Shown: positions 57,227 to 64,000 of the stretch, piece after piece | Layout of the letters: every line of letters begins with the position of its first letter | Numbering within the stretch: position 1 is the stretch's first letter | Source of the DNA: an uncultured Prevotella sp. | GTDB taxonomy: Bacteria > Bacteroidota > Bacteroidia > Bacteroidales > Bacteroidaceae | Direction of reading: 5' to 3' | Length of the DNA: 64,000 nucleotides | NCBI RefSeq assembly: GCF_946407605.1 | Contig: NZ_CAMJOS010000002.1 | Location: 180,150-244,149 of the forward strand | Notes under the pieces: generated by a model | Database searches by the model: none | What the model was told of the DNA's origin: nothing | Seen by the model: only the letters and a program-made list of their open reading frames with translations | Made by a program: the position numbers and the translations under genes

Positions 57227-58405
57227 AAAAAGGTTCAAGTCTATACTGTTACCCATCGTCTCATAGCCCTTGGCATTGAGATGCAGCCAGTCGTTCTCGA
57301 ACAGGAACTGCGCCTGCATGGCTTCTGGGTCTTGGGGATTACGCACGGCCTGGTCAAAGTCTATCACGCCATCGAGCAGGTCGGTGGTGCGAATCCATGT
57401 GTTGATGGTGCTACGGCCCTTCTCGTGGTCTTCTGAATAGTAGTTGTTGCCCTTGAATGGCGTGATGGTGGCACCAAACACGCGGATGCCCTTCTGATGG
57501 GCCTCATCGATAATCTTTTTATAGACTTCGATGATGCGCTCTGCCGTCTGCACCCCATTGCGGGCATAGCCTAGGTCGTTGACAGCCTCGAAGAGGATAA
57601 TCCACTTCACACCCTCCTGACCAAAGAGGTCGCGCTGATAACGGTTCACGGCAGCAGGGCCAAGGCCTCCACCCAGCACGCAGTTGCCGCCGATGCCCAT
57701 GTTCAGCACCCCTACCCTCTTCGTGGCCTTGTTGGCCAGCAATCGACGCGAGAGCACGTCGGCCCAGCGGTTCTGTTCGTTGGTGGTCGAGCCTCGTCCA
57801 TCAGTAATCGAGTTGCCTAAGATGGCGATGGCGCCGGCTTTCTTCGGAGCCTCCACCTCTAGCGTCTGGATGCTATACCAATGGTCTGTTCTGATGGCGC
57901 CAGTGAAGTCGGTAGTATTTCCTTCTTTCAGATAAGAAGTGGTACGCGAGCCAGGATGACCGCTGACACTGGGTGATGCTGAGCCATAGTGAATAGTGAT
58001 GGCAACATTCTGGCGGTCGTCCATCTTGAAGTTGACGGCATCGGAGATCACGGTGCCATTGGCAGGTATCGTCACGCCGCTTTCACCATTGAAGGTCAGG
58101 CTCACCGTTGTCGCCTCGTCAATCTCGCTGCTGCTGCCTGCCGTCTTGGCAATGGCCAGCTCTACGGCCTTGATCTCCGTGGCCTCTGTGCTGAACTCAT
58201 TGGTGAGCTTCAGGCGCACCTTCTTACCGCCTATCGATACCTGCACAATCTCACGCAGCGAGTTGTTGGCCAGCCCAGGTGCCGGCGGGTTATTATGACG
58301 TTCTACAAGTTGCGGAGCCGTACCCCACGTTCCTACCCAATGGCCACCAGCCAAAGCAACGCCTGCCATCAGCATGCAGGCCAGCATCATGATTGTTCTC
58401 TTCAT
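57221..58405 (-). CDS. Secreted SGNH/GDSL-family esterase
   Basis: 394 residues. Signal peptide 'TIMMLACMLMAGVALA'; an N-terminal beta domain (about 20-185, 'HWVGTWGTAPQLVERHNNPP'); an SGNH hydrolase domain with nucleophile Ser199 in 'ILGNSITDGRG', block III 'FEAVNDLG' and the catalytic Asp/His block 'DWLHLNAKGYE'. These proteins often remove acetyl groups from plant polysaccharides; the target here is not shown by context. It is monocistronic. Confidence 0.88.
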   Translation of the reverse strand: MKRTIMMLACMLMAGVALAGGHWVGTWGTAPQLVERHNNPPAPGLANNSLREIVQVSIGGKKVRLKLTNEFSTEATEIKAVELAIAKTAGSSSEIDEATTVSLTFNGESGVTIPANGTVISDAVNFKMDDRQNVAITIHYGSASPSVSGHPGSRTTSYLKEGNTTDFTGAIRTDHWYSIQTLEVEAPKKAGAIAILGNSITDGRGSTTNEQNRWADVLSRRLLANKATKRVGVLNMGIGGNCVLGGGLGPAAVNRYQRDLFGQEGVKWIILFEAVNDLGYARNGVQTAERIIEVYKKIIDEAHQKGIRVFGATITPFKGNNYYSEDHEKGRSTINTWIRTTDLLDGVIDFDQAVRNPQDPEAMQAQFLFENDWLHLNAKGYETMGNSIDLNLFK

Positions 58406-58464
58406 ATTCTTAGTTTCTATTTTTGTTATTAGTTTCTCGTCTTATCATTTCTTACCTCGCTATC

Positions 58465-59007
58465 CTATTTCTTAGCCTTGGCTTGTCTTGCAAACTCGAA
58501 CAGCGCCAGGGGTAGATGGCAATAGCCGTCAGGATTCTTGTCGAGATAGTCCTGATGATACTCTTCTGCTGTATAGAAATTCTCCAAGGGAAGCTTCTCA
58601 ACAGCCAGTGGTTGCTGATAATTCTTTTGTTCTTCGGCAAACACTTTTTCGATAACTGGTAGATCCTCAGAATCGGTATAATAAACACCAGTGCGATAGC
58701 GAGTCCCCTCATCGTGCCCCTGTTTGTTGAGACTTGTCGGGTCGATGGCCTTGAAGAACATCTGCAGCAGGAACTCAAGGCTTACAACGTCAACATTGTA
58801 CTTTACATGTACTGTCTCGGCATATCCCGTTGTATCGGTATATACCTCTTTATATGTAGGGTTCGCCGTATGTCCATTGGCAAATCCCACCTCTGTTTCC
58901 ACCACACCCTCAATCTGCTTGAAGTAATGCTCTGTTCCCCAGAAACACCCTCCGGCAAGATAGATGTCCTTACAGTTCTTTATCTCCACATGTGACGAAT
59001 TCATCAT
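58465..59007 (-). CDS. msrA: Peptide-methionine (S)-S-oxide reductase
   Basis: 180 residues. Catalytic Cys21 lies in 'IYLAGGCFWGTEHYFKQIEG', followed by 'VVETEVGFANGHTANPTYKE' and 'GHDEGTRYRTGVYY', all MsrA hallmarks. There is no signal peptide and no fused MsrB domain, so it repairs oxidised methionine in the cytoplasm. The start may be either of two adjacent Met codons. It is divergent from the YgjP-like gene; the -7 box TATATTTG lies at 59046-59053. Confidence 0.94.
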   Translation of the reverse strand: MMNSSHVEIKNCKDIYLAGGCFWGTEHYFKQIEGVVETEVGFANGHTANPTYKEVYTDTTGYAETVHVKYNVDVVSLEFLLQMFFKAIDPTSLNKQGHDEGTRYRTGVYYTDSEDLPVIEKVFAEEQKNYQQPLAVEKLPLENFYTAEEYHQDYLDKNPDGYCHLPLALFEFARQAKAKK

Positions 59008-59045
59008 AAACGTAGTTTTTGTTGGGTTACATGATAATCTTGGTG

Positions 59046-59083
59046 CAAATATAGCGATAAATCCGCAATTATTACTATCTTTG
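59046..59083. promoter_or_regulatory. Divergent -7 elements of msrA and the YgjP-like gene
   Basis: TATATTTG on the minus strand (59046-59053) and TATCTTTG on the plus strand (59076-59083). Confidence 0.65.
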
Positions 59084-59114
59084 CATCAAGTTTTAAGTGT
59101 ATTTAGAATTTCGT

Positions 59115-59672
59115 ATGGCCATACAAGTGACATATAGGAGAACCAGGAGGCTGTCGATGCGCATCGTGAAGAATGGCGATGTGCATGTGTCGGCTCCTTT
59201 TGGCATACCTAAGTCTGAAGTGGAGCGGTTTATTGAGGAACACCGTGAGTGGATTGCTGAGGCACGAAAGAAAACCTGTGAAAGCCAAAAGCAGAGGGCC
59301 GACTTTTATCATCAGCTGCCGCTGAAGACAAAAGAACAGGCTGAAGACGCCCTCCAACGATTGAAAGCCTTGATAGAGCCGATGGTAGAACACCATTCCA
59401 AGGTAATTGGCGTGAAACCATCCGTTGTCTATTACAAGGCGATGATTTCGCGATGGGGCGTCTGCAATGTCAAGGACAAGTCCATCTGCTTCTCGGCCTA
59501 TCTTCTGTTGTTGCCAGAATGGTGTGTAGAGCACGTCGTGGTTCATGAGCTGTGCCATCTCTTGGAACCAAGCCATAATGCCCGTTTCCATGCATTGATG
59601 GACAAGTTCTTCCCCCGTTGGAAGGAAGCTCGACGAGAGACACGCCGATTATTAAAGTCACCCGCAGCGTAG
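59115..59672 (+). CDS. YgjP-like (DUF45/WLM) zinc metallopeptidase
   Basis: 185 residues from the ATG at 59115; a GTG at 59097 would add six residues. The family pattern is seen: 'TYRRTRRLSMRIVKNGDVHV' near the start, 'KAMISRWGVCNVKDKSICFS' in the middle, and the zinc site 'HELCHLLEPSHNARFH' with His144, Glu145, His148 and a third ligand His154. YgjP proteins are soluble and their substrates are unknown. Confidence 0.88.
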   Translation: MAIQVTYRRTRRLSMRIVKNGDVHVSAPFGIPKSEVERFIEEHREWIAEARKKTCESQKQRADFYHQLPLKTKEQAEDALQRLKALIEPMVEHHSKVIGVKPSVVYYKAMISRWGVCNVKDKSICFSAYLLLLPEWCVEHVVVHELCHLLEPSHNARFHALMDKFFPRWKEARRETRRLLKSPAA

Positions 59673-59685
59673 TTTCTCAAAAACC

Positions 59686-59778
59686 ACCTACCCTCCTACC
59701 TAAATCTTCGGAAACCCCTTTGTATAAGGTGGAAAACAATAGGTAGGTGTTGTTCAAACACCTACCTAACACCTACCT
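59686..59778. repeat. CCTACCT-rich repeat element, copy 1, with perfect hairpin
   Basis: A 58-bp block (59695-59752) matches 63773-63830 at about 50 positions, and 59686-59709 recurs exactly inverted at 63877-63900. AGGTAGGTGTT (59741-59751) and AACACCTACCT (59757-59767) form an 11-bp stem, and AACACCTACCT is repeated directly at 59768-59778. It may also terminate the flanking genes. Confidence 0.8.
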
Positions 59779-59791
59779 ATAGCTTTCAAAA

Positions 59792-59977
59792 TCATTCTTC
59801 TTCGTCTTCATCCCATATCGAATGATTACCTCTTGACAAAGCATTTCCTGCATCTACTTCATCATTAGGATTGCTGACAGGAATATCGAATTGCGAACCA
59901 GCCAAGAGACCTTTTGTCTTTATCTCTACCACATTGGTTTGTGGCATCATATATAATTTCTTTTCCATATCACACAT
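59792..59977 (-). CDS. Small peptide of the 'LLAGS' type, companion of the BspA-like gene
   Basis: 61 residues (or 58 from the next Met, 59968). The layout is a basic start 'MEKKLYMMPQTNVVEIKTKG', then 'LLAGSQFDIP', then a polar acidic tail ending 'SRGNHSIWDEDEEE'. Many Bacteroidales encode such roughly 60-residue peptides with an LLA(G/A)S turn and a Trp/acidic end; their role is not known to me. The ATG shares its A with the stop of the upstream BspA-like gene (TAATG), so translation is coupled. Confidence 0.65.
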   Translation of the reverse strand: MCDMEKKLYMMPQTNVVEIKTKGLLAGSQFDIPVSNPNDEVDAGNALSRGNHSIWDEDEEE

Positions 59978-62900
59978 TATTTAATAGTTACCTTTTTACC
60001 ATTAACAATATACAGTCCCTTTGCAGGTCTTATCACTTTGCGTCCCTGCAGGTCGTAAACTTCAGTTCTTGCATCAGTATTTGTGTGCTCTACTTCAGTA
60101 ATGTCAGTCGTTTGCTCATCGTCAAAGACGAATTTTACATCTCGTGCACCACTAGGCAGACTGGCGGTGGGGAGAGGCAGATAAGCCTTTCCAGCACTCA
60201 GCGTAGTGCCATCGGCAACAGCATAGAACCCAAGGTTACCATTCTTCTTGGCGAGGATATAATTGGTATAGTCGCCATCTTCCTTATTCAGAATGGTGTT
60301 CTCTGTTACCCCTACCAACATATTTGATACGATGGTCTCGCCAGGTCCCCAAGGAATAGAGTAGGTGTCAGCATCGCCTTTCACCACGATACCTGTATTG
60401 GCAGGCACATCTGTGATTCGAGTTAACGTCACCTCACCTGTACTGGGCTTGAAAGCAGACACGATATAAGCCTTTATGTCATCTGTACCAGAGAAATCCA
60501 AAGCATGTGTGCTACAGAAAGTACCTATACCAGTAGCACCAATGGTGATATTATCTGCCAACTCTATTATTTCCTTGAAATCTTTCCAATAATCAGCTGC
60601 TTCGTAAGCCGCTTTACTGCCTGCAGGGACAAAAAGTGTGGCATTGGCGCAATTGGAGAAAGTATTACTACTATTAATAGTTATTGGTGTATTCCTTTCA
60701 ACAGTTACCGAAGTTAAATTATTACACATATAGAAAGCATTATTACCAATGGTTGCCACGCTGCTAGGAATGTTGATGGAGGTAAGACCTGTGCACCAAT
60801 TGAATGCAGCTGGACCGATGGATATCACACCATTAGAGATGGTAATGGAATTTAAATCTCTGCACCAATTGAATGCACTTTCTTCTATGGTTGTCACGTT
60901 GCTGGGTATAGTGACGGATTCCAGACCACTGCAACTATAAAATGCACCATAGCCAATAGATGTCACACTACTAGGAATTGTTGAGTTTTTGCAGCCTTTG
61001 AAGATAGTATTTGTTGACGTATGAATAATCGCATTACAATTCTCGCGAGAATCATATATGGCATTATCTTCATCCACAGCTATCGAGAGTAAAGGGCATT
61101 CATCGAAGGCATAATTATCAATGAATGTTACGCTTTCTGGAATGTATAGGGAAGTTAAGCCTGAAGTTTCGAAAGCATAAGTACCAATTGTTTCTACACT
61201 ATTAGGGATGGTAATAGAAGTTAAACGTTCGCATTCCTGAAAAGCATAGTCCCCTATTGTTTTTACATTACAAGGGATGGTTATTGAGTTCAAACCAAGA
61301 TTAGTTTTGAAAGCACCAAAACCAATAGAAGTTAGTCCCGTAAAATACTGCAATTCGTTAAAAGTGATAATATCCTGATTTGCAAAAACTGTTCCAATAT
61401 CTGTTACTGCAGCAGCCTCTGTCTCGCTCAGCTCGCCGTCACCATTTGTATCCCAGTTGGCAACACATTTTGCCTTGGCTCTAACATCAGTAATTTTAAT
61501 AATGGGAGATGTTTCCACAATAGTTTTGAAATCTTTCCAATAATCAGCTGCTTCGTAAGCCGCTTTACTGTCTAACGGAACGGAAAGGATGGCATTAGTT
61601 CGATTAGAAAAAGTATTTTCATCAATAGATATCGGATTTTCCTTTTCTATTATCACTCTGTTAAGACTATTACAACCCAAGAAAGCTGAACTGCCAATAT
61701 TTGTTACGCTATTGGGAATGTAAACGGAAGTCAAATTACTGCATTCGTAGAAAGATTCACTACCAATATCAGTCACGCTACTTGGGATGTCTACCGAGGA
61801 TAATAAAGTACAATGATGGAAAGCACTAGTATCAATTTTCTTAACTCCAAAAGGAATGGTTAATGAAGTGAGGCCGCAGGACCCAAATGCACTACTACCA
61901 ATTGTGATTACACTTTTCGGGATAGATACGGAACTTAAGTTGGTGCAATTCACAAATGTTAGATTTCTGATACTTGTCACTCCCTCTGGGATAATCACTG
62001 ACTCAAGATTTGAACAGCTATTAAAAGCATAAACACCAATACTTGTTACATTGTCAGGGATGCTTATACTTGATAGACTTTTACAGCCAGAAAAAGCTTG
62101 TTCTCCAATAGTTTTCAAATTATCAGACAAGTTAACCGTTATAAGATTTTCGCAATGATAAAAAGCGTTTTTCCCGAGACTTGTTACACTATTCGGAAAT
62201 GTTATAGACACTAATCCTTGGCATCCCGAGAAAGCAGAAGGGGAAATACTTACTGTCCCATCTTGAATTGTGATTTCAGTTCCAGATGGTGCAGTTCCTT
62301 TATATTTGTAAGCAACTTTCCCTGCATACACCAAACCTGCAGACTTACTATTTAACCAACCAGTATCATAAAATGCACTTTTGTCAATGAATGATACGCT
62401 ATTTGGTATATTTATGTTTTTTAAATTATTACAGCCAGAGAAAGCCAAATCACCAATGTTTGTTACTCCTTCTGGAATGGTAATGTTTATCAGATTTTTA
62501 TAATCACGGAAACATTCTTCAGCAATTCCTGTAGTCCCATCATTTATTACAATGGATGTATTTGAAGGCATCGTGCCTTTATAATGATAAGCTACGTTTC
62601 CAGCGTATATTAAGCCATCTGGTTGATCTTCGTACCATTGTGTGTTCTGAAATGCTCCAGCACCTATGGCAGTAACACTATTCGGGATAGATATTGATGA
62701 AAGGCTACTACAATCGCAAAAAGCGTTTACTGCCAATGTTGTTACTGTATATCCATTAGCTATTGAGGGAACAGTAACGTGGCCAACAGTCTCAGTGGAA
62801 ATAGATGGCTCGATTGTGAATCCCAATCCCTTACCAACTTGACACGTTTTGTCTGCCTCACTAATTACAACAAAGGTCATTTCAACGTCTTCTACAGTCT

Positions 62901-62985
62901 TCGCTGTAAAAACATCGCCATCTTCACACCATGCTGCTATGGGAATTACCATAGAGAGCATTAATAAAGTAATTTTCTTTTTCAT
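59977..62985 (-). CDS. BspA-like leucine-rich-repeat surface protein
   Basis: 1002 residues. Signal peptide 'MKKKITLLMLSMVIPIAAWC'. Two blocks of LRR_5 repeats (about 85-470 and 535-790) follow the pattern 'SISIPNSVTAIGAGAFQNT'. Between them is an EF-hand-like segment 'DTNGDGELSETEAAAVTDIG' (about 505-525). Each block ends with near-identical 'SKAAYEAADYWKDFK', evidence of internal duplication. The C-terminus is 'VYDLQGRKVIRPAKGLYIVN', a type IX/Por-like sorting signal. BspA proteins bind host matrix or other cells. It is lower in GC than most genes here. The promoter is at 63280-63310. Confidence 0.88.
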   Translation of the reverse strand: MKKKITLLMLSMVIPIAAWCEDGDVFTAKTVEDVEMTFVVISEADKTCQVGKGLGFTIEPSISTETVGHVTVPSIANGYTVTTLAVNAFCDCSSLSSISIPNSVTAIGAGAFQNTQWYEDQPDGLIYAGNVAYHYKGTMPSNTSIVINDGTTGIAEECFRDYKNLINITIPEGVTNIGDLAFSGCNNLKNINIPNSVSFIDKSAFYDTGWLNSKSAGLVYAGKVAYKYKGTAPSGTEITIQDGTVSISPSAFSGCQGLVSITFPNSVTSLGKNAFYHCENLITVNLSDNLKTIGEQAFSGCKSLSSISIPDNVTSIGVYAFNSCSNLESVIIPEGVTSIRNLTFVNCTNLSSVSIPKSVITIGSSAFGSCGLTSLTIPFGVKKIDTSAFHHCTLLSSVDIPSSVTDIGSESFYECSNLTSVYIPNSVTNIGSSAFLGCNSLNRVIIEKENPISIDENTFSNRTNAILSVPLDSKAAYEAADYWKDFKTIVETSPIIKITDVRAKAKCVANWDTNGDGELSETEAAAVTDIGTVFANQDIITFNELQYFTGLTSIGFGAFKTNLGLNSITIPCNVKTIGDYAFQECERLTSITIPNSVETIGTYAFETSGLTSLYIPESVTFIDNYAFDECPLLSIAVDEDNAIYDSRENCNAIIHTSTNTIFKGCKNSTIPSSVTSIGYGAFYSCSGLESVTIPSNVTTIEESAFNWCRDLNSITISNGVISIGPAAFNWCTGLTSINIPSSVATIGNNAFYMCNNLTSVTVERNTPITINSSNTFSNCANATLFVPAGSKAAYEAADYWKDFKEIIELADNITIGATGIGTFCSTHALDFSGTDDIKAYIVSAFKPSTGEVTLTRITDVPANTGIVVKGDADTYSIPWGPGETIVSNMLVGVTENTILNKEDGDYTNYILAKKNGNLGFYAVADGTTLSAGKAYLPLPTASLPSGARDVKFVFDDEQTTDITEVEHTNTDARTEVYDLQGRKVIRPAKGLYIVNGKKVTIK

Positions 62986-63279
62986 AAGTTATAATATTTG
63001 GTTAGTCATATTTCAAAATACTAACAAAGAGTGTGAGCCTACTTACCATTCCTAGCAAGAAGGTTCTGGAATACCTATACGAATAAGAATGAAATACAGC
63101 TCACACCTGCTGGCATATATGTGAACTGTCCTTATAGTATAAGGTACACGTATATATACACAACAGGAAGAACAGCCTTCAAACTTGCTCCTTCGTATAA
63201 TGAATTTTCCAGATTCTCTTGCGGAACTAAGCTTTTTAGCTCTCCTCGATGTCATCGTCCATTTCTCCGAACGACGTGG
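62986..63279 (-). other. Long 5' leader of the BspA-like gene
   Basis: About 290 bases from the promoter to the ATG. GTGTGAGC (63031-63038) and GCTCACAC (63099-63106) are exact inverted copies that enclose ATTCC/GGAAT and AGGT/ACCT pairings; CCTTATAcTATAAGG lies further upstream. A 76-codon frame inside (63052-63282) overlaps the -7 box and is probably not translated. I see no other gene here. Confidence 0.4.
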
Positions 63280-63310
63280 CAAAGATAAGAATTATTCTTG
63301 AAACAACAAA
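63280..63310 (-). promoter_or_regulatory. Promoter of the BspA-like gene
   Basis: TATCTTTG on the minus strand (63280-63287) with TTTG (63307-63310) at -33 spacing. Confidence 0.65.
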
Positions 63311-63442
63311 GATTTTTTGAGGGAAAAAGGCAAAATTTTCATCAATCATTTAAAATTTTTCTGCGAAAGTTGTCAAAAGCGGTCAATTGGGTTTGGGGAT
63401 GTTGTAACTTTGCAGTGTGATTGAGAGACGACGGCGGCGGGG

Positions 63443-63706
63443 CAGAAAGGGATGCCTTCCGAGGGTGAAAGGGATAGGACCTTTCGCTGTAAGGGATGAC
63501 ACTTTACACTGTAAGGGATGACACTTTACGCTGTAAGGGATGACACTTTACGCTGTAAGGAATGGCACTTTACACTGTAAGGAATGGCACTTTACACTGT
63601 AAGGGATAATGGTTTAGGGGGGTAAAGTCCTATCTCCAACGGTGTAAAGTCCCATCTCCAACAATGAAAAGTCCTATCTCCAACAATGAAAAGTCCTATC
63701 TCCAAC
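63443..63706. repeat. Array of twelve 22-bp units with an orientation switch
   Basis: Units follow in exact 22-bp register from 63443 to 63706. Units 3-7 (63487-63596) read CTGTAAGGGATGACACTTTA plus CA/CG with few changes; units 1, 2 and 8 are degenerate. From 63619 four units read like TGTAAAGTCCCATCTCCAAC, which resembles the reverse complement of the first type. There are no unique spacers, so this is not a CRISPR array. No ORF is supported. Confidence 0.85.
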
Positions 63707-63772
63707 ATTTAAGACATAGTCAAACTGAATTTTTAAAACTTTTGTGTATGAACAGACAAAAACATCTCAATT

Positions 63773-63900
63773 CCTACCTAAATACCCGGAAACACCTTTG
63801 TATAAATGGAAAACGGATAGGTAGGTGTTGGCACAACTCCTACCTTTTCTTTTCCCCTTTGCACAAAGGCGTTTCAGAAGATTTAGGTAGGAGGGTAGGT
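63773..63900. repeat. CCTACCT-rich repeat element, copies 2 (direct) and 3 (inverted)
   Basis: 63773-63830 is a direct copy of 59695-59752. 63877-63900 is an exact inverted copy of 59686-59709. The two together form an imperfect large inverted repeat. Confidence 0.8.
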
Positions 63901-63986
63901 CTTTTTGTATTTTATCTCACTCGTTAGGGAAATATTTTTTCCCAGTTGTCTTACGCTAGAAAAAGTTGACACAAAGTCAACGTAAA

Positions 63987-64000
63987 ATGAAACAAGAAAA
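63987..64000 (+). CDS. Possible gene start at the right edge
   Basis: An ATG at 63987 opens a frame (MKQE...) that leaves the window after four full codons. It follows a perfect GTTGAC-N5-GTCAAC palindrome (63965-63981). The product cannot be judged. Confidence 0.25.

Noticed and set aside
63052..63282. Minus-strand frame of 76 codons upstream of the BspA-like gene
   Set aside because: Its ATG lies at the -7 box (63280-63287), so it could not be translated from that promoter. It is treated as leader RNA, though a later start is not fully excluded.
63443..63706. CRISPR array
   Set aside because: Units are contiguous at 22 bp, there are no unique spacers, the orientation flips, and no cas genes are nearby.

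Overview
This 64-kb window reads as chromosomal DNA of a Bacteroidales bacterium, most likely of the Prevotella group. The evidence is the promoters: nearly every intergenic gap carries the Bacteroidetes -7 element TAnnTTTG (TATCTTTG, TACCTTTG, TAATTTTG), often with a TTTG/TTG -33 element. Other pointers are the scarcity of strong Shine-Dalgarno sequences, several secreted proteins ending in a 'YDLxGRRx...GLYIxNGKKxxxK' C-terminal domain, a BspA-type leucine-rich-repeat protein, and typical family pairs (PadR-PspC, acpP-fabF-rnc). There is one tRNA, tRNA-Leu(CAA). I saw no rRNA, no CRISPR array, no insertion sequence and no phage.

Layout. 0-2 kb: the start of an unknown gene with a long structured leader, then a GNAT-like protein. 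2-5.8 kb: a TPP-riboswitch operon for thiamine salvage (TonB-dependent receptor, PnuT-type transporter, thiamine pyrophosphokinase). 5.9-14 kb: a very large secreted C10 cysteine peptidase, a secreted esterase, a short histidine kinase and a membrane-anchored AraC regulator. 14-31.5 kb: an envelope/redox block with four secreted thioredoxin-like (TlpA-type) proteins of different length, a PadR-PspC regulatory pair, a SIMPL protein, an ECF sigma factor with a small membrane partner, orphan secreted proteins, a CPBP protease and a TonB-receptor-like barrel. 31.6-38.4 kb: a secreted beta-helix carbohydrate-binding protein with a Gly-rich repeat insert, a TPR-AraC regulator, and a divergent Fur-type regulator / His-rich metal P-type ATPase pair. 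38.4-48.7 kb: GH3-type enzyme, Ig-like lipoprotein and DUF3108 protein; aldo/keto reductase and pyridoxamine kinase; a GH43 enzyme; greA, a HIT protein and a mannose-1-phosphate guanylyltransferase. 48.8-59.7 kb: tRNA-Leu, a lipoprotein, an MFS transporter, a PurF-like protein lacking its catalytic cysteine, acpP-fabF-rnc-flavoprotein, an SGNH hydrolase, msrA and a YgjP-like metallopeptidase. 59.7-64 kb: a BspA-like surface protein with a 61-residue companion ORF, set between copies of a CCTACCT-rich repeat, then a 264-bp array of 22-bp units.

The less expected content is in the non-coding and repeat structure. (i) Tracts of perfect 7-bp or 8-bp tandem repeats (up to 11 units) lie in intergenic regions and also inside unrelated reading frames. 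Two of these tracts surround the same 22-nt core sequence in different genes. (ii) A 12-unit, 22-bp-register array changes orientation midway. (iii) Four CCGAC-N5-GTCGG-type hairpins at about 21-bp spacing follow an AraC-type regulator gene. (iv) Several long leaders look structured. Regulatory circuits that can be read directly are the TPP riboswitch, a PadR-type dyad over its own promoter, a Fur-type palindrome between regulator and metal ATPase, and an intrinsic terminator inside the greA leader.
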